From: JAVBSN01 sp031556525
GTDB lineage: Bacteria; Bacillota; Clostridia; Lachnospirales; Lachnospiraceae
Direction: 5' to 3'
Assembly: GCA_031556525.1 (NCBI GenBank)
Contig: JAVBSS010000016.1
Coordinates: 1-16,633 of the forward strand
DNA length: 16,633 bases
A program made the translations under genes and the position numbers. Shown here piece by piece: positions 1 to 6,202 of the stretch (position 1 is the stretch's first letter; the number at the start of each line of letters is the position of its first letter). The notes beneath the pieces are model-generated. The model saw nothing but the letters and a program-made list of their open reading frames with translations. It did not search any database and had not been told where the DNA came from.

Positions 1-583
1 ACCAGCAGAAGACTTAGTAGTAGGAGATACACTAAGATTAAGAAGTGGAGAAACAGCAACATTAACAAGTATAGACATATCAACATCAGAAGAAATCACA
101 AAGGTATATAACTTTGAGGTGGAAGATTGGCATACTTACTACGTGGGTAGTTCTGACGTATTGGTGCATAATTCATCACCATGCGTTGCAGAGGCAAAGG
201 CAAAGAAAGCACAGGCAAAAGCTGATGCAAAGGCAGCTAAGAATGGTGGTAATGGTAATCCTTCAAGAAAAATAGAAGGAACAAGTTATGATGCTAAAAA
301 ATTAGTTAAGACACAATCCAGAGTTGACCAATCAATAGTTTCAAGTATGAAAGGAAGTATTTTAAAAGATGGTCCAAGTGCTGTACCTCCAATTGCAGTA
401 AGAGTTCATAATGGAGAAGCATTAGTAGTTCAAGGTCATCATAGACTAGAAGCATTTTTACAATTAGGTTATGATAGAGTTCCTATAAAATATGTACATA
501 GCTCTCAACTTGGGAAAATTCAAAAGGATGGGGATTATTTTAGAGATATTATAGAATTATTAGCTGGTAAAATTTCAAATTAG
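1..583 (+). CDS. Polymorphic toxin C-terminus: Hint domain plus ParB-like nuclease tip (5' partial)
   Basis: The frame is open from base 2, so this is the 3' end of a longer gene. The first 57 visible residues are the end of a Hint (pretoxin, intein-like) domain: the stretch VYNFEVEDWHTYYVG and the closing VLVHN. Hint domains of polymorphic toxins are thought to release the C-terminal toxin by autoproteolysis at the HN-S junction. An Ala/Lys-rich linker follows, then a ParB/sulfiredoxin-like domain with VHNGEALVVQGHHRLEAFLQ; GHHR at 434-445 matches the family's G-x-H-R active-site motif, predicting a nuclease. The GTG at 119 is internal to the Hint domain and is not a start. The presumed immunity gene begins 3 nt after the stop. 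A YD-repeat remnant at 8941-9072 suggests the missing N-terminus is RHS/YD-type, which is inference. Hint call firm, ParB-like call good. Confidence 0.88.
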   Translation, partial: PAEDLVVGDTLRLRSGETATLTSIDISTSEEITKVYNFEVEDWHTYYVGSSDVLVHNSSPCVAEAKAKKAQAKADAKAAKNGGNGNPSRKIEGTSYDAKKLVKTQSRVDQSIVSSMKGSILKDGPSAVPPIAVRVHNGEALVVQGHHRLEAFLQLGYDRVPIKYVHSSQLGKIQKDGDYFRDIIELLAGKISN

Positions 584-586
584 GAG

Positions 587-1285
587 GTGTTAGATATAGA
601 AGAGAAATTAAGAAATGTAATGATAGAGTATATAAAAAATGTAGAAGAAATATGTATTAAGTTATTAAAGGGATTAGATTTAAAAGTCAAGGTGGACTTT
701 TGGGAATATAGAAGAAAGCATTGTAGACCTGAATATGAGGTAAACGGAATTAGATATATTTTGCATGGACGTGGATGTTGGGCAATTGGTGAAGATATAT
801 ATTTGGATTGGGATTTTGGTTATGGAAGCAGATGGTGTGGAATTGATCCTTGGTTATTAGCTAGAACATTAGAGCGTAATAAATGTAACTATACTGAATA
901 TTATGATGGGAATTTAATAAAACGGCAATGTGAACAAGCAGTGTTGGATGGCATTATGTATCAAAAATATGATATGTATTATTTCACAATACCACTTAAT
1001 GAAACGTTTGCACCTGATTTTCCTAAAGAATTTGATACTTTAATTGTAGAACATTTTGGCTCAAGGTGGGTAATTCCAAGAAATAAAGTCATTGATAGAT
1101 TTATTCGTAAAAGTAGGCGAGTGTATAATGAAATTGATAAAAGTTTGAATTTGTACACTTTAAGATTTATGCTTGGTGGCAAAGAAGTTTATTCTATTTC
1201 CTATGATGATATTGGCTATCCAGAAAAGGCTGTAAACATTATGAGTGGTGAGATTTTAAGAAATACACCTAAAGAAGTAGAATAA
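587..1285 (+). CDS. Predicted immunity protein for the ParB-like toxin (DUF6896-like N-terminal half)
   Basis: About 230 aa, directly behind the toxin tip and therefore the presumed cognate immunity protein. The central pattern HGRGCWAIG, then LDWDFG, SRWCGIDPW resembles the family I know as DUF6896, frequent beside polymorphic toxins; the C-terminal half (about residues 145-232) is shared only with the paralogue at 1805-2494. No signal peptide or membrane segment, so cytosolic. The start is odd. A perfect AGGAGG sits at 582-587, and the codon at ideal spacing, aligned with the ATG of the paralogue, is ATA (596-598). The GTG at 587 overlaps the binding site, and the next in-frame ATG is at 620. 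Translation may begin at GTG 587 by coupling, at ATA, or at ATG 620. Immunity role inferred from position and duplication with the toxin. Confidence 0.72.
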   Translation: MLDIEEKLRNVMIEYIKNVEEICIKLLKGLDLKVKVDFWEYRRKHCRPEYEVNGIRYILHGRGCWAIGEDIYLDWDFGYGSRWCGIDPWLLARTLERNKCNYTEYYDGNLIKRQCEQAVLDGIMYQKYDMYYFTIPLNETFAPDFPKEFDTLIVEHFGSRWVIPRNKVIDRFIRKSRRVYNEIDKSLNLYTLRFMLGGKEVYSISYDDIGYPEKAVNIMSGEILRNTPKEVE

Positions 1286-1314
1286 GGATAGCGTATTACC
1301 TACACAATATATCT

Positions 1315-1376
1315 AACTTTGAAGTAGAAGACTCATTAGGGACTACGTAACTGATATGGATATATTGGTGCATAAT
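1315..1376 (+). repeat. Degenerate Hint 3'-end junction, copy 1
   Basis: This 62-nt copy matches the Hint 3' end at 110-172, which is 63 nt. Its first part reads NFEVED in one frame and its last part reads DYVTDMDILVHN in another, so one base is missing. The same 62-nt length and lesion recur at 4146-4207 and 7254-7315. It marks the left edge of the orphan ParB-like cassette. Confidence 0.8.
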
Positions 1377-1787
1377 TCATCACCGTGTATTGCAGAGGCT
1401 AAGGCGAAGAAGGCACAGGCAAAAGCTGATGCGAAGGCAGCCAAGAATGGTGGTAGTGCTAATCCTTCAAGAAAAATAGAAGGAACAAGTTATGATGTAA
1501 ATAAAATGAAGAAAACACAACCATATACATTTCAAAATACTGTTGAAAAGTATAAGAAACAGATTCTTGCAGAAGGACCTAATTCGATTGACCCAATTAG
1601 GGTTAGAGTGCATAATGGAGAAGCATTAATAGAAAATGGACATCATAGATTTGAGGCATTTCTACAATTAGGATATGATAGAGTACCTATTGAATATTTA
1701 CATAAATCTCAACTTGGTAAAACATTAAAAAATGGTGATTATATAAGAAGCCTTGAAGAAATGTTAGATGGGTTAATGGGTAATTAA
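1356..1787 (+). CDS. Orphan ParB-like toxin tip (silent cassette, paralogue of the first)
   Basis: This is a second copy of the toxin tip, 143 aa when read from an internal Met in MDILVHN. The linker (SSPCIAEAKAKKAQAKADAK) is nearly identical to the first copy. The catalytic domain has diverged but keeps the G-x-H-R type motif in IENGHHRFEAFLQLGYDRVP. No ribosome binding site precedes the ATG (GTAACTGAT just upstream), and the adjoining Hint remnant is frameshifted. I therefore read it as an untranslated donor module rather than an independent gene. If expressed on a toxin carrier it should be a ParB-like nuclease. The start given is the first possible Met; the module really begins at the junction at 1315. 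Its partner immunity gene follows after 17 nt. Confidence 0.75.
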   Translation: MDILVHNSSPCIAEAKAKKAQAKADAKAAKNGGSANPSRKIEGTSYDVNKMKKTQPYTFQNTVEKYKKQILAEGPNSIDPIRVRVHNGEALIENGHHRFEAFLQLGYDRVPIEYLHKSQLGKTLKNGDYIRSLEEMLDGLMGN

Positions 1788-1804
1788 AAAGAGAGGTATT
1801 ATTT

Positions 1805-2494
1805 ATGGAGGAAAAATTAAAGCAAATAATTACTGATTATATAGAAGAAGTAAATAATGTATGTACAGAATTATTAAAAGCATTAAATTTAAACTCAAAA
1901 GAAGAATTTTTTATGTATAAGCAAAAACATTTAGGATTTGAGTTCGAGATAAATGGAATTAAATATATATTTCATGGATGTGGTTGTATTGCTACAAATG
2001 AAGAAATCTTTGTAGATTGGGATTTTGGGTGTAGAAGTAGATGGTGTGGAGTTAATCCGTGGATTTTATCAAACATGTTAGAACATAACAAACACAGTGC
2101 AATTGAATATTATGATAGCAATAGAATTAAACAAGAATGCAATCAAGCAGTATTAGATGGTGAAATGTTTGAAAGACATCACATGTATTATTTTACAATA
2201 CCAATTAGTGAAACATTTGAACCAAAGTTTCCTGATGAGTTTGATACTTTGATTATAGAACATTTTGGTTCTAAATGGATAATACCAAGAAATAAAGTAA
2301 TTAATAGGTTTATACGTAAAAGTAGAAGAATATATAATCAAATTGATAAGGGTTTAAATCCATATACTTTAAGATTTATGCTTGATGGTAAAGAAGTTTA
2401 TTCTATCCTATATGATGATATTTGTTATCCAGATAATGCAGTAAGTATTATGAGTGATGATATTTTAAGAAATACACCTAAAGAAGTAGAATGA
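1805..2494 (+). CDS. Predicted immunity protein, paralogue of 587-1285 (DUF6896-like)
   Basis: 229 aa, similar along its whole length to the protein encoded at 587-1285: HGCGCIATN, VDWDFG, SRWCGVNPW, then a strongly conserved tail (PRNKVINRFIRKSRRIYN). It has a clear ATG at 1805 preceded by AGAGG. The pair 1315-2494 is thus a tandem duplicate of 110-1285 at an offset of about 1.2 kb. Differences between the two immunity proteins are spread over the length, consistent with co-divergence with two slightly different ParB-like tips. A strong terminator follows at 2531. The immunity role is inferred from context; no enzymatic motif is visible and no signal peptide or membrane segment is present. 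Confidence 0.75.
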   Translation: MEEKLKQIITDYIEEVNNVCTELLKALNLNSKEEFFMYKQKHLGFEFEINGIKYIFHGCGCIATNEEIFVDWDFGCRSRWCGVNPWILSNMLEHNKHSAIEYYDSNRIKQECNQAVLDGEMFERHHMYYFTIPISETFEPKFPDEFDTLIIEHFGSKWIIPRNKVINRFIRKSRRIYNQIDKGLNPYTLRFMLDGKEVYSILYDDICYPDNAVSIMSDDILRNTPKEVE

Positions 2495-2530
2495 GATTAA
2501 AGTAGCAAACGTGTAATAAAATTCATATAG

Positions 2531-2580
2531 AGAACTTCTGCAACATAGATGAAAATCTACGTTGCAGAAGTTCTTTTTTT
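2531..2580 (+). terminator. Rho-independent terminator closing the first two cassettes
   Basis: AGAACTTCTGCAAC (2531-2544) pairs perfectly with GTTGCAGAAGTTCT (2561-2574). After one mismatch the stem continues as TAGAT/ATCTA, capped by a GAAA tetraloop (2551-2554). The 3' arm runs into a row of T residues (2571-2580). Its GAACTT/AAGTTC core recurs in the hairpins at 6012 and 8715. Confidence 0.9.
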
Positions 2581-2764
2581 CGTACAGAAAATCTCCAAGT
2601 AATATTTGAATTACTTGATATGAACTTACTCTTTTAAAAGTTTTAAGTATCGGTCTGTCTTTTTATGAGAAGTATGGGAGATGGGTGGAAAAATGCTTGA
2701 TATTTGTTTTTTTACTCATTTGAACTTTTTCTCTAGAAGAGACTCCGTTTTAAAGGAGGAGTTT

Positions 2765-2950
2765 ATGTTGAGTAAGATAAGTATTAGAGAAGATGATGAG
2801 GTACTCGAAAAATTGAAGGAGATTTATGGAACCGATAATTTGTCACATGCTATACGCTTAGCAATAGTTAGAGATAATAAGGAGAAAGTAAAAACACTAT
2901 TTCCTTACATTGGTAAGAAGCCACCAAGAATAGGCAAAAACGTAGATTAG
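2765..2950 (+). CDS. Small ribbon-helix-helix-like protein, possibly truncated
   Basis: 61 aa from ATG 2765, chosen because AAAGGAGGAG lies just upstream at 2752-2761; an in-frame upstream ATG at 2681 has no such site and adds unlike sequence. The N-terminus looks like a ribbon-helix-helix DNA-binding fold: a short strand (KISIRED), then helix DDEVLEKLKEIYG and helix NLSHAIRLAIVRD. This would make it a DNA-binding repressor or antitoxin, which is inference from shape. The last residues (KTLFPYIGKKPPRIGKNV) recall the YIGGK opening motif of Dam-type adenine methylases, so the gene could be the remnant of a longer protein. A 9-bp inverted repeat overlaps the stop codon. It stands alone between a terminator and the next cassette. 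Confidence 0.55.
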   Translation: MLSKISIREDDEVLEKLKEIYGTDNLSHAIRLAIVRDNKEKVKTLFPYIGKKPPRIGKNVD

Positions 2951-2981
2951 TAAGCATTATATTTGGTCGATACTTACTAAT
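2946..2981. repeat. 9-bp perfect inverted repeat over the stop of the RHH-like gene
   Basis: ATTAGTAAG (2946-2954) and CTTACTAAT (2973-2981) are exact reverse complements around an 18-nt loop. No T-run follows, so it is a weak terminator candidate at best. It could equally be an operator or a scar end. Confidence 0.5.
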
Positions 2982-3063
2982 GAAAAAGACTACATAAATC
3001 CACCGATGTACATTGTTACAAAGGAAGGTAAATAATAACAATTAATACTTTCTTTTTCTGTAG

Positions 3064-3267
3064 TATCTGATTATAATTGTAAGTATAAATACAGATAACT
3101 ATGTTGATATTAATAGTATTTTTAATTTGAATGCAAAATTTCCAGAGCAAATGGAATTTGCTGTATCAGGAGGTATAAAACCATCTGAAATTCTTGGTGC
3201 TTATAAAAAACAAGCAGGACAAATTATAGGGGATTTGATACCAAATCCTAACTTCGGAGGTAATTAG
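3064..3267 (+). pseudogene. 3' remnant of an ADP-ribosyltransferase-like toxin tip
   Basis: An open stretch of 67 codons follows a stop at 3061-3063 and has no credible start. It ends in TAG exactly before the ATG of the next gene. It contains FPEQMEFAVSGGIKPSEILG, which lines up with the catalytic region of ADP-ribosyltransferase toxins: cholera toxin has E-Q-E, then GGIPYSQIYGWY. Here the residues are Q-M-E (3148-3156), then GGI, then I-x-G-A-Y. A Q-x-E form is known in guanine-modifying enzymes of the pierisin/ScARP/Scabin group, but also in C3-like enzymes. The NAD-binding Arg and STS motifs of the fold are missing, so the remnant cannot be active. The tail AGQIIGDLIPNPNF is typical of a toxin C-terminus. 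Two genes, one of them NADAR, follow as probable immunity. Confidence 0.68.
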
Positions 3268-3678
3268 ATGATAGAAGAATATATTGTTAAATATATAAAA
3301 GATAATGAAATAAAAGATGCGATTATAAAAGCGGATGAAGAATTTGGTGATGGGGTAGAATTGACTATATTACTTAATGATTTAAAGATATCAAAAGAGG
3401 CTGATAATTTTTTTGAGGCTTTAATTGAAATCAGAAAAGAGTTAGAAGAAAAGGATATTAAATTACTTTGCAAGGGATGTTCTTTAAATGTATACCCATC
3501 AGCTATGATACTTAATATGGGAACAGGAATAAAAGCGTATCAGTTAACAATGAATGAACAAGCAAAAATGAGTTCGCTAGTAAATATTTTTGAAACTTGT
3601 GAACTAGAAGAATATGCATCAATTAGTGAGCAATATAACTTTTTTAATGAATGGTGTAGTAGTAAGAAGGAGAAATAA
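3268..3678 (+). CDS. Unrecognised protein, probable immunity partner next to NADAR
   Basis: 136 aa. The ATG follows the toxin-tail stop with zero spacing and uses CGGAGG at 3255-3260. It is mostly helical in appearance, acidic in the N-terminal half, with a conserved-looking core CKGCSLNVYPSAMILNMGTG (residues about 69-88) and AYQLTMNEQAKMSSL after it. I do not recognise a named family, although the core feels like a conserved domain seen beside NADAR genes; that is an impression, not a match. Its stop overlaps the NADAR start by one base (TAATG), so the two are translationally coupled. It may be a direct-binding immunity protein for the lost ADP-ribosylating toxin or an accessory to NADAR. 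No signal peptide or membrane segment. Confidence 0.65.
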   Translation: MIEEYIVKYIKDNEIKDAIIKADEEFGDGVELTILLNDLKISKEADNFFEALIEIRKELEEKDIKLLCKGCSLNVYPSAMILNMGTGIKAYQLTMNEQAKMSSLVNIFETCELEEYASISEQYNFFNEWCSSKKEK

Positions 3679-4109
3679 TGACTATATATTTTTATAAGGT
3701 TAATGATGAATATGGATGTTTTTCAAATTTTGCACACTATGAATTTGAATTAGATGGGAAAAGGTGGATGACAAGCGAACATTATTTTCAAGCACAAAAG
3801 TTTTTTGGTACTAAATATGAAGAAAAAATTCGTTTGTTAGATAACCCCATGAAAGTTGCAACAATGGGAAGAAATCATGATTTGCCGTTGAGAGATGATT
3901 GGGAGCAAATAAAAGATGAAGTTATGAGAAAAGCGGTATACGCGAAATTTAGTCAAAATAATGATATTAAAGATATATTATTGTCTACCAATGATAATAC
4001 ACTTATAGAAAAGACTTCAAATGATTATTATTGGGGATGTGGTACTGATGGTACTGGTAAAAATAAATTGGGAGTTATTCTAATGGAAGTAAGAGAGAAA
4101 TTGAAATAA
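3678..4109 (+). CDS. NADAR family protein (YbiA/DUF1768), predicted ADP-ribose eraser
   Basis: 143 aa, a full-length NADAR domain. Diagnostic motifs are GCFSNF (13-18), TSEHYFQAQKF (32-42), KVATMGR (59-65) and YWGCGTDGTGKNKLG (118-132), followed by ILMEVRE. NADAR proteins bind NAD/ADP-ribose-type ligands, and in DarT-NADAR modules they have been reported to remove ADP-ribose from guanine bases. The gene overlaps the preceding ORF by one base and lies two genes after a Q-x-E ADP-ribosyltransferase toxin tail. I therefore infer enzymatic immunity: reversing the modification made by that toxin class rather than binding the toxin. The family call is firm; the substrate is inference. No terminator follows before the next cassette junction at 4146. 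Confidence 0.92.
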   Translation: MTIYFYKVNDEYGCFSNFAHYEFELDGKRWMTSEHYFQAQKFFGTKYEEKIRLLDNPMKVATMGRNHDLPLRDDWEQIKDEVMRKAVYAKFSQNNDIKDILLSTNDNTLIEKTSNDYYWGCGTDGTGKNKLGVILMEVREKLK

Positions 4110-4145
4110 TGTTATGTGAGTATAGTAATATATAATTCAATCTCT

Positions 4146-4207
4146 AACTTTGAAGTAGAGGACTCATTAGGGATTATGTCACTGATATGGATATTCTCGT
4201 TCACAAC
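4146..4207 (+). repeat. Degenerate Hint 3'-end junction, copy 2
   Basis: 62 nt, nearly the same as 1315-1376 up to the VHN codons and with the same 1-nt shortening relative to the intact 63-nt Hint end. The upstream part reads NFEVED, and the downstream part reads DYVTDMDILVHN in another frame. Confidence 0.78.
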
Positions 4208-4624
4208 ACTAACTGTAAGACTGATGCGAAGAAGTTGGCTGATGGTGATAGTGGTAAAAAGGTTGACAGCGATGGCTTAACAAGAAGAGAACGCGCACAG
4301 CAAAAACTAGATAAAGCGGCAGAAGGTACATCTGGGTCTGGAGGTACAGATTTTGTTGTTACACCAAATGGTACTGTAATGGATACAAGTAAAAATTACA
4401 ATTTGGTAGGCTCTGGAGAAAAAGGAGATTGGTTTCAGATACATAATTATGGAAAAGAACATGGGAATTTAGGGTTTCCACATACGCATTATTCTAGAGT
4501 GAATGCAAATGGAGTGTATACATCTGTTAGTAGATTAGATCAACAAACATCGACAGTTGATATCGATTATGCAAACGAGCTACTTGAAACAGGAAAAATG
4601 ATTTTAAGGAAAGGTGGACGATAA
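4187..4624 (+). CDS. Orphan toxin tip, uncharacterised Rhs-type C-terminal domain
   Basis: 145 aa from the internal Met of MDILVHNTN; the module begins at the junction at 4146 and lacks a ribosome binding site, so it is probably silent. After VHN come a Lys/Asp-rich linker and a Gly/Ser stretch. A compact domain of about 85 residues follows: DFVVTPNGTVMDTSKNYNLV, then WFQIHNYG, then FPHTHYSRVN, then a basic end (MILRKGGR). This order of motifs is one I associate with short C-terminal tips of Rhs-type toxins in many bacteria, but I cannot name the activity. The clustered His residues (IHN, HTHY) could be catalytic or metal-binding. The immunity gene follows after 3 nt, with its binding site inside the toxin's last codons. 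Confidence 0.68.
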   Translation: MDILVHNTNCKTDAKKLADGDSGKKVDSDGLTRRERAQQKLDKAAEGTSGSGGTDFVVTPNGTVMDTSKNYNLVGSGEKGDWFQIHNYGKEHGNLGFPHTHYSRVNANGVYTSVSRLDQQTSTVDIDYANELLETGKMILRKGGR

Positions 4625-4627
4625 TAT

Positions 4628-5047
4628 ATGAGTGAATATTTTTTATGTAAGGGAGAAATATCACAAGATAAGCTGAAAGGTGTAATTATTGAGTATCATC
4701 CATTTGAAGATTTCTTTAATCAAATATGTGAATATTTTTGGAAAAATGAAAATAAAGAGAATATATGGACAATGGATATTGATGAAGATACGGCTTTTGA
4801 CAATGCCCTTACAGAAGCTCAGAGGCAGATAAATGATGGTGTTGTATTTGAAGAAACAGCCATATATGAATCTTTAAAACAATTACTTGATTATGATGTA
4901 GAGATTGTGATGTGGTATGATGAATTTTATGATGATATTCCAGTTGTCTACTCGGAAGCGGACTTCTTCAAGGCAGTTTATGATGGAATAACCGATAAAA
5001 GTGGCATGTGTGAAGTATATGTCCGATATAAGAATATAAAGAATTAA
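4628..5047 (+). CDS. Predicted immunity protein for the 4187-4624 toxin tip
   Basis: 139 aa, strongly acidic with many aromatic residues (YHPFEDFFNQICEYFW; WYDEFYDDIPVVY), as expected for an inhibitor that binds a basic toxin. The ATG at 4628 uses AAGGTGG at 4612-4618, inside the end of the toxin tip, so it would be translated by coupling if the tip is translated. I do not recognise the family. No signal peptide or membrane segment, so cytosolic. The function is inferred from its place immediately behind a toxin tip and in front of the next Hint-like junction. Confidence 0.65.
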   Translation: MSEYFLCKGEISQDKLKGVIIEYHPFEDFFNQICEYFWKNENKENIWTMDIDEDTAFDNALTEAQRQINDGVVFEETAIYESLKQLLDYDVEIVMWYDEFYDDIPVVYSEADFFKAVYDGITDKSGMCEVYVRYKNIKN

Positions 5048-5065
5048 AGTATTGTAACAAAATAA

Positions 5066-5539
5066 TTATATTTAAACCCATTACCAACACACTATTATGT
5101 AACGGACCTCGAGATTCTTGTTCATAATACTTGTGGAAAAGACACTAAGACTTTCTATACTGTACAAAGTGAAGCCGATGCAGCAAGATTAAAAAATGGT
5201 GGCACACCGTGGCCTACAAGTGCTGAAAGAGCAAATTTAGGAGATGGAGTATATGCATGGAGTAATAAGGATGATGCATTAAATTATCTTAATTTAAAGA
5301 GTAAACGGATAGATGATTTGAAGATTCTAGAGTTTAAAGTTTCATTAGATGATTTAAATAGTATGAAACAATTGGATTTAACTAAATTTTCTGATGACGT
5401 GGTTAACGTGTTTTTAGATAGTTATGCTAGATTGAATGATAGTATTCCTAATCATGGATATGACTATATTCAACGTATGACTGGTATGGGAGTAGAAAAT
5501 TTCTTTAGCAAATCAGTATTTAGTAAATTAAAATTTTAA
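5066..5539 (+). CDS. Orphan toxin tip with in-frame Hint end; possible ADP-ribosyltransferase-like fold
   Basis: The frame is open from 5066 to the TAA at 5539 and starts with a Hint end, THYYVTDLEILVHNTCGKDT (from about 5087). Unlike the other orphan modules, the junction here is in frame with the tip. There is no ATG before 5318, and that Met lies mid-domain, so the segment is a module without a start. The domain runs FYTVQSEADAARLKNGG, PWP, GDGVYAWSNKDDALNYLNL, ILEFKVS, and ends HGYDYIQRMTGMG, FFSKSVFSKLKF. The G-x-Y-x(7)-A-x-x-Y pattern recalls ADP-ribosyltransferase/RES-type toxin folds, but no catalytic triad can be fixed by eye, so this is tentative. A putative immunity gene follows after 16 nt. 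Confidence 0.6.
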   Translation, partial: LYLNPLPTHYYVTDLEILVHNTCGKDTKTFYTVQSEADAARLKNGGTPWPTSAERANLGDGVYAWSNKDDALNYLNLKSKRIDDLKILEFKVSLDDLNSMKQLDLTKFSDDVVNVFLDSYARLNDSIPNHGYDYIQRMTGMGVENFFSKSVFSKLKF

Positions 5540-5555
5540 AAAAGATGAGGAAGAT

Positions 5556-5990
5556 ATGATGATAGAACATACTTATTATATTTGCAAATCAAGTTGGTGG
5601 ATACATATTAAAGTACTAGCTGAAATAGTAAGTCTTGACAATACTGATTTAGATATACAGGCGAATGAGGTGACAGAGGGAATATGGCTGAAATTTTCAG
5701 AAGAACCTATAAATAAAAATGAAAAATTTTGTGATGATGATTTACCATATTTGATTAAAGGATTAAGCATTGTTCAAAAGCAAATAATAAAAAATAGTAA
5801 ATATAAAAATACATTGATAATAATTGAAAGCTTACAATTTAGTCCTTGTGATTTTCAAGAAGAAGGATTAACGGCTCTAATGATTGAATGGGCTTCAAAA
5901 GCTTTTGAATTTGAGACTCCATCAATAAATGTAACATTTCAAAGGGAAAATAATAGATATGTTTTTGATTTTGGAGATGTATTGTTATAA
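5556..5990 (+). CDS. Predicted immunity protein for the 5066-5539 toxin tip
   Basis: 144 aa with a GAGGAAG binding site at 5547-5553 and two adjacent ATG codons (5556 and 5559); either may be used. The N-terminus HTYYICKSSWWIHIKVL and the C-terminus NVTFQRENNRYVFDFGDVLL suggest an alpha/beta protein, while the middle is acidic. No known motif recognised, no signal peptide. It is the last gene of this run: a hairpin terminator follows at 6012. The immunity role is inferred from its position after a toxin tip. Confidence 0.65.
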   Translation: MMIEHTYYICKSSWWIHIKVLAEIVSLDNTDLDIQANEVTEGIWLKFSEEPINKNEKFCDDDLPYLIKGLSIVQKQIIKNSKYKNTLIIIESLQFSPCDFQEEGLTALMIEWASKAFEFETPSINVTFQRENNRYVFDFGDVLL

Positions 5991-6011
5991 TTAATATTAT
6001 TTTAAATTCCT

Positions 6012-6061
6012 AAAAGAACTTTTGTAAAGTAGATTGTAATCCATATAGCAAAAGTTCTTTT
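6012..6061 (+). terminator. Hairpin terminator, second member of the GAACTT family
   Basis: AAAAGAACTTTTG (6012-6024) pairs perfectly with CAAAAGTTCTTTT (6049-6061) around a 24-nt loop. The 3' arm itself is T-rich. It stands 20 nt after the immunity gene and abuts the toxin stub that starts at 6065. Confidence 0.75.
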
Positions 6062-6064
6062 GGA

Positions 6065-6190
6065 ATGTTTTATACACAAGCTGGAATGTATATGAATATG
6101 CCTGCTGATTTGGAGCCATTAACTAAAAATGTGTATTGGTCTAAAAAATGGTATGAATTTTGGAAAACATCTATTAAGGTAATAGATTAG
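6065..6190 (+). pseudogene. 3' stub of a lost toxin tip
   Basis: 41 codons from ATG 6065 to TAG 6188-6190, with no ribosome binding site; the terminator arm lies directly in front. The residues GMYMNMPADLEPLTKNVYWS and a following aromatic WYEFWKTSIKV end look like the conserved C-terminus of a nuclease-type toxin tip, but I cannot name the family. It is followed 12 nt later by the start of a probable immunity gene. The pattern matches the stubs at 3064 and 8136: the toxin has been lost except for its end, while the immunity gene is kept. Confidence 0.55.
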
Positions 6191-6202
6191 TGGAGGTAGT
6201 TG

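Noticed and set aside
979..1182. Reverse-strand open frames over the immunity and toxin genes (here and at 2153-2341, 3264-3473, 5576-5770, 7166-7375, 8504-8755)
   Set aside because: They lie opposite well-supported genes, have no ribosome binding site and read as low-complexity sequence; they are shadows.
1356..1376. ATG of MDILVHN as a true gene start (also at 4187 and 7295)
   Set aside because: No ribosome binding site precedes it, and the Met is an internal residue of the Hint end (VTDMDILVHN); it marks a module edge rather than a start.
2681..2764. Upstream start (ATG 2681) for the RHH-like gene
   Set aside because: It has no ribosome binding site and the added residues are hydrophobic filler; ATG 2765 has a strong AAAGGAGGAG.
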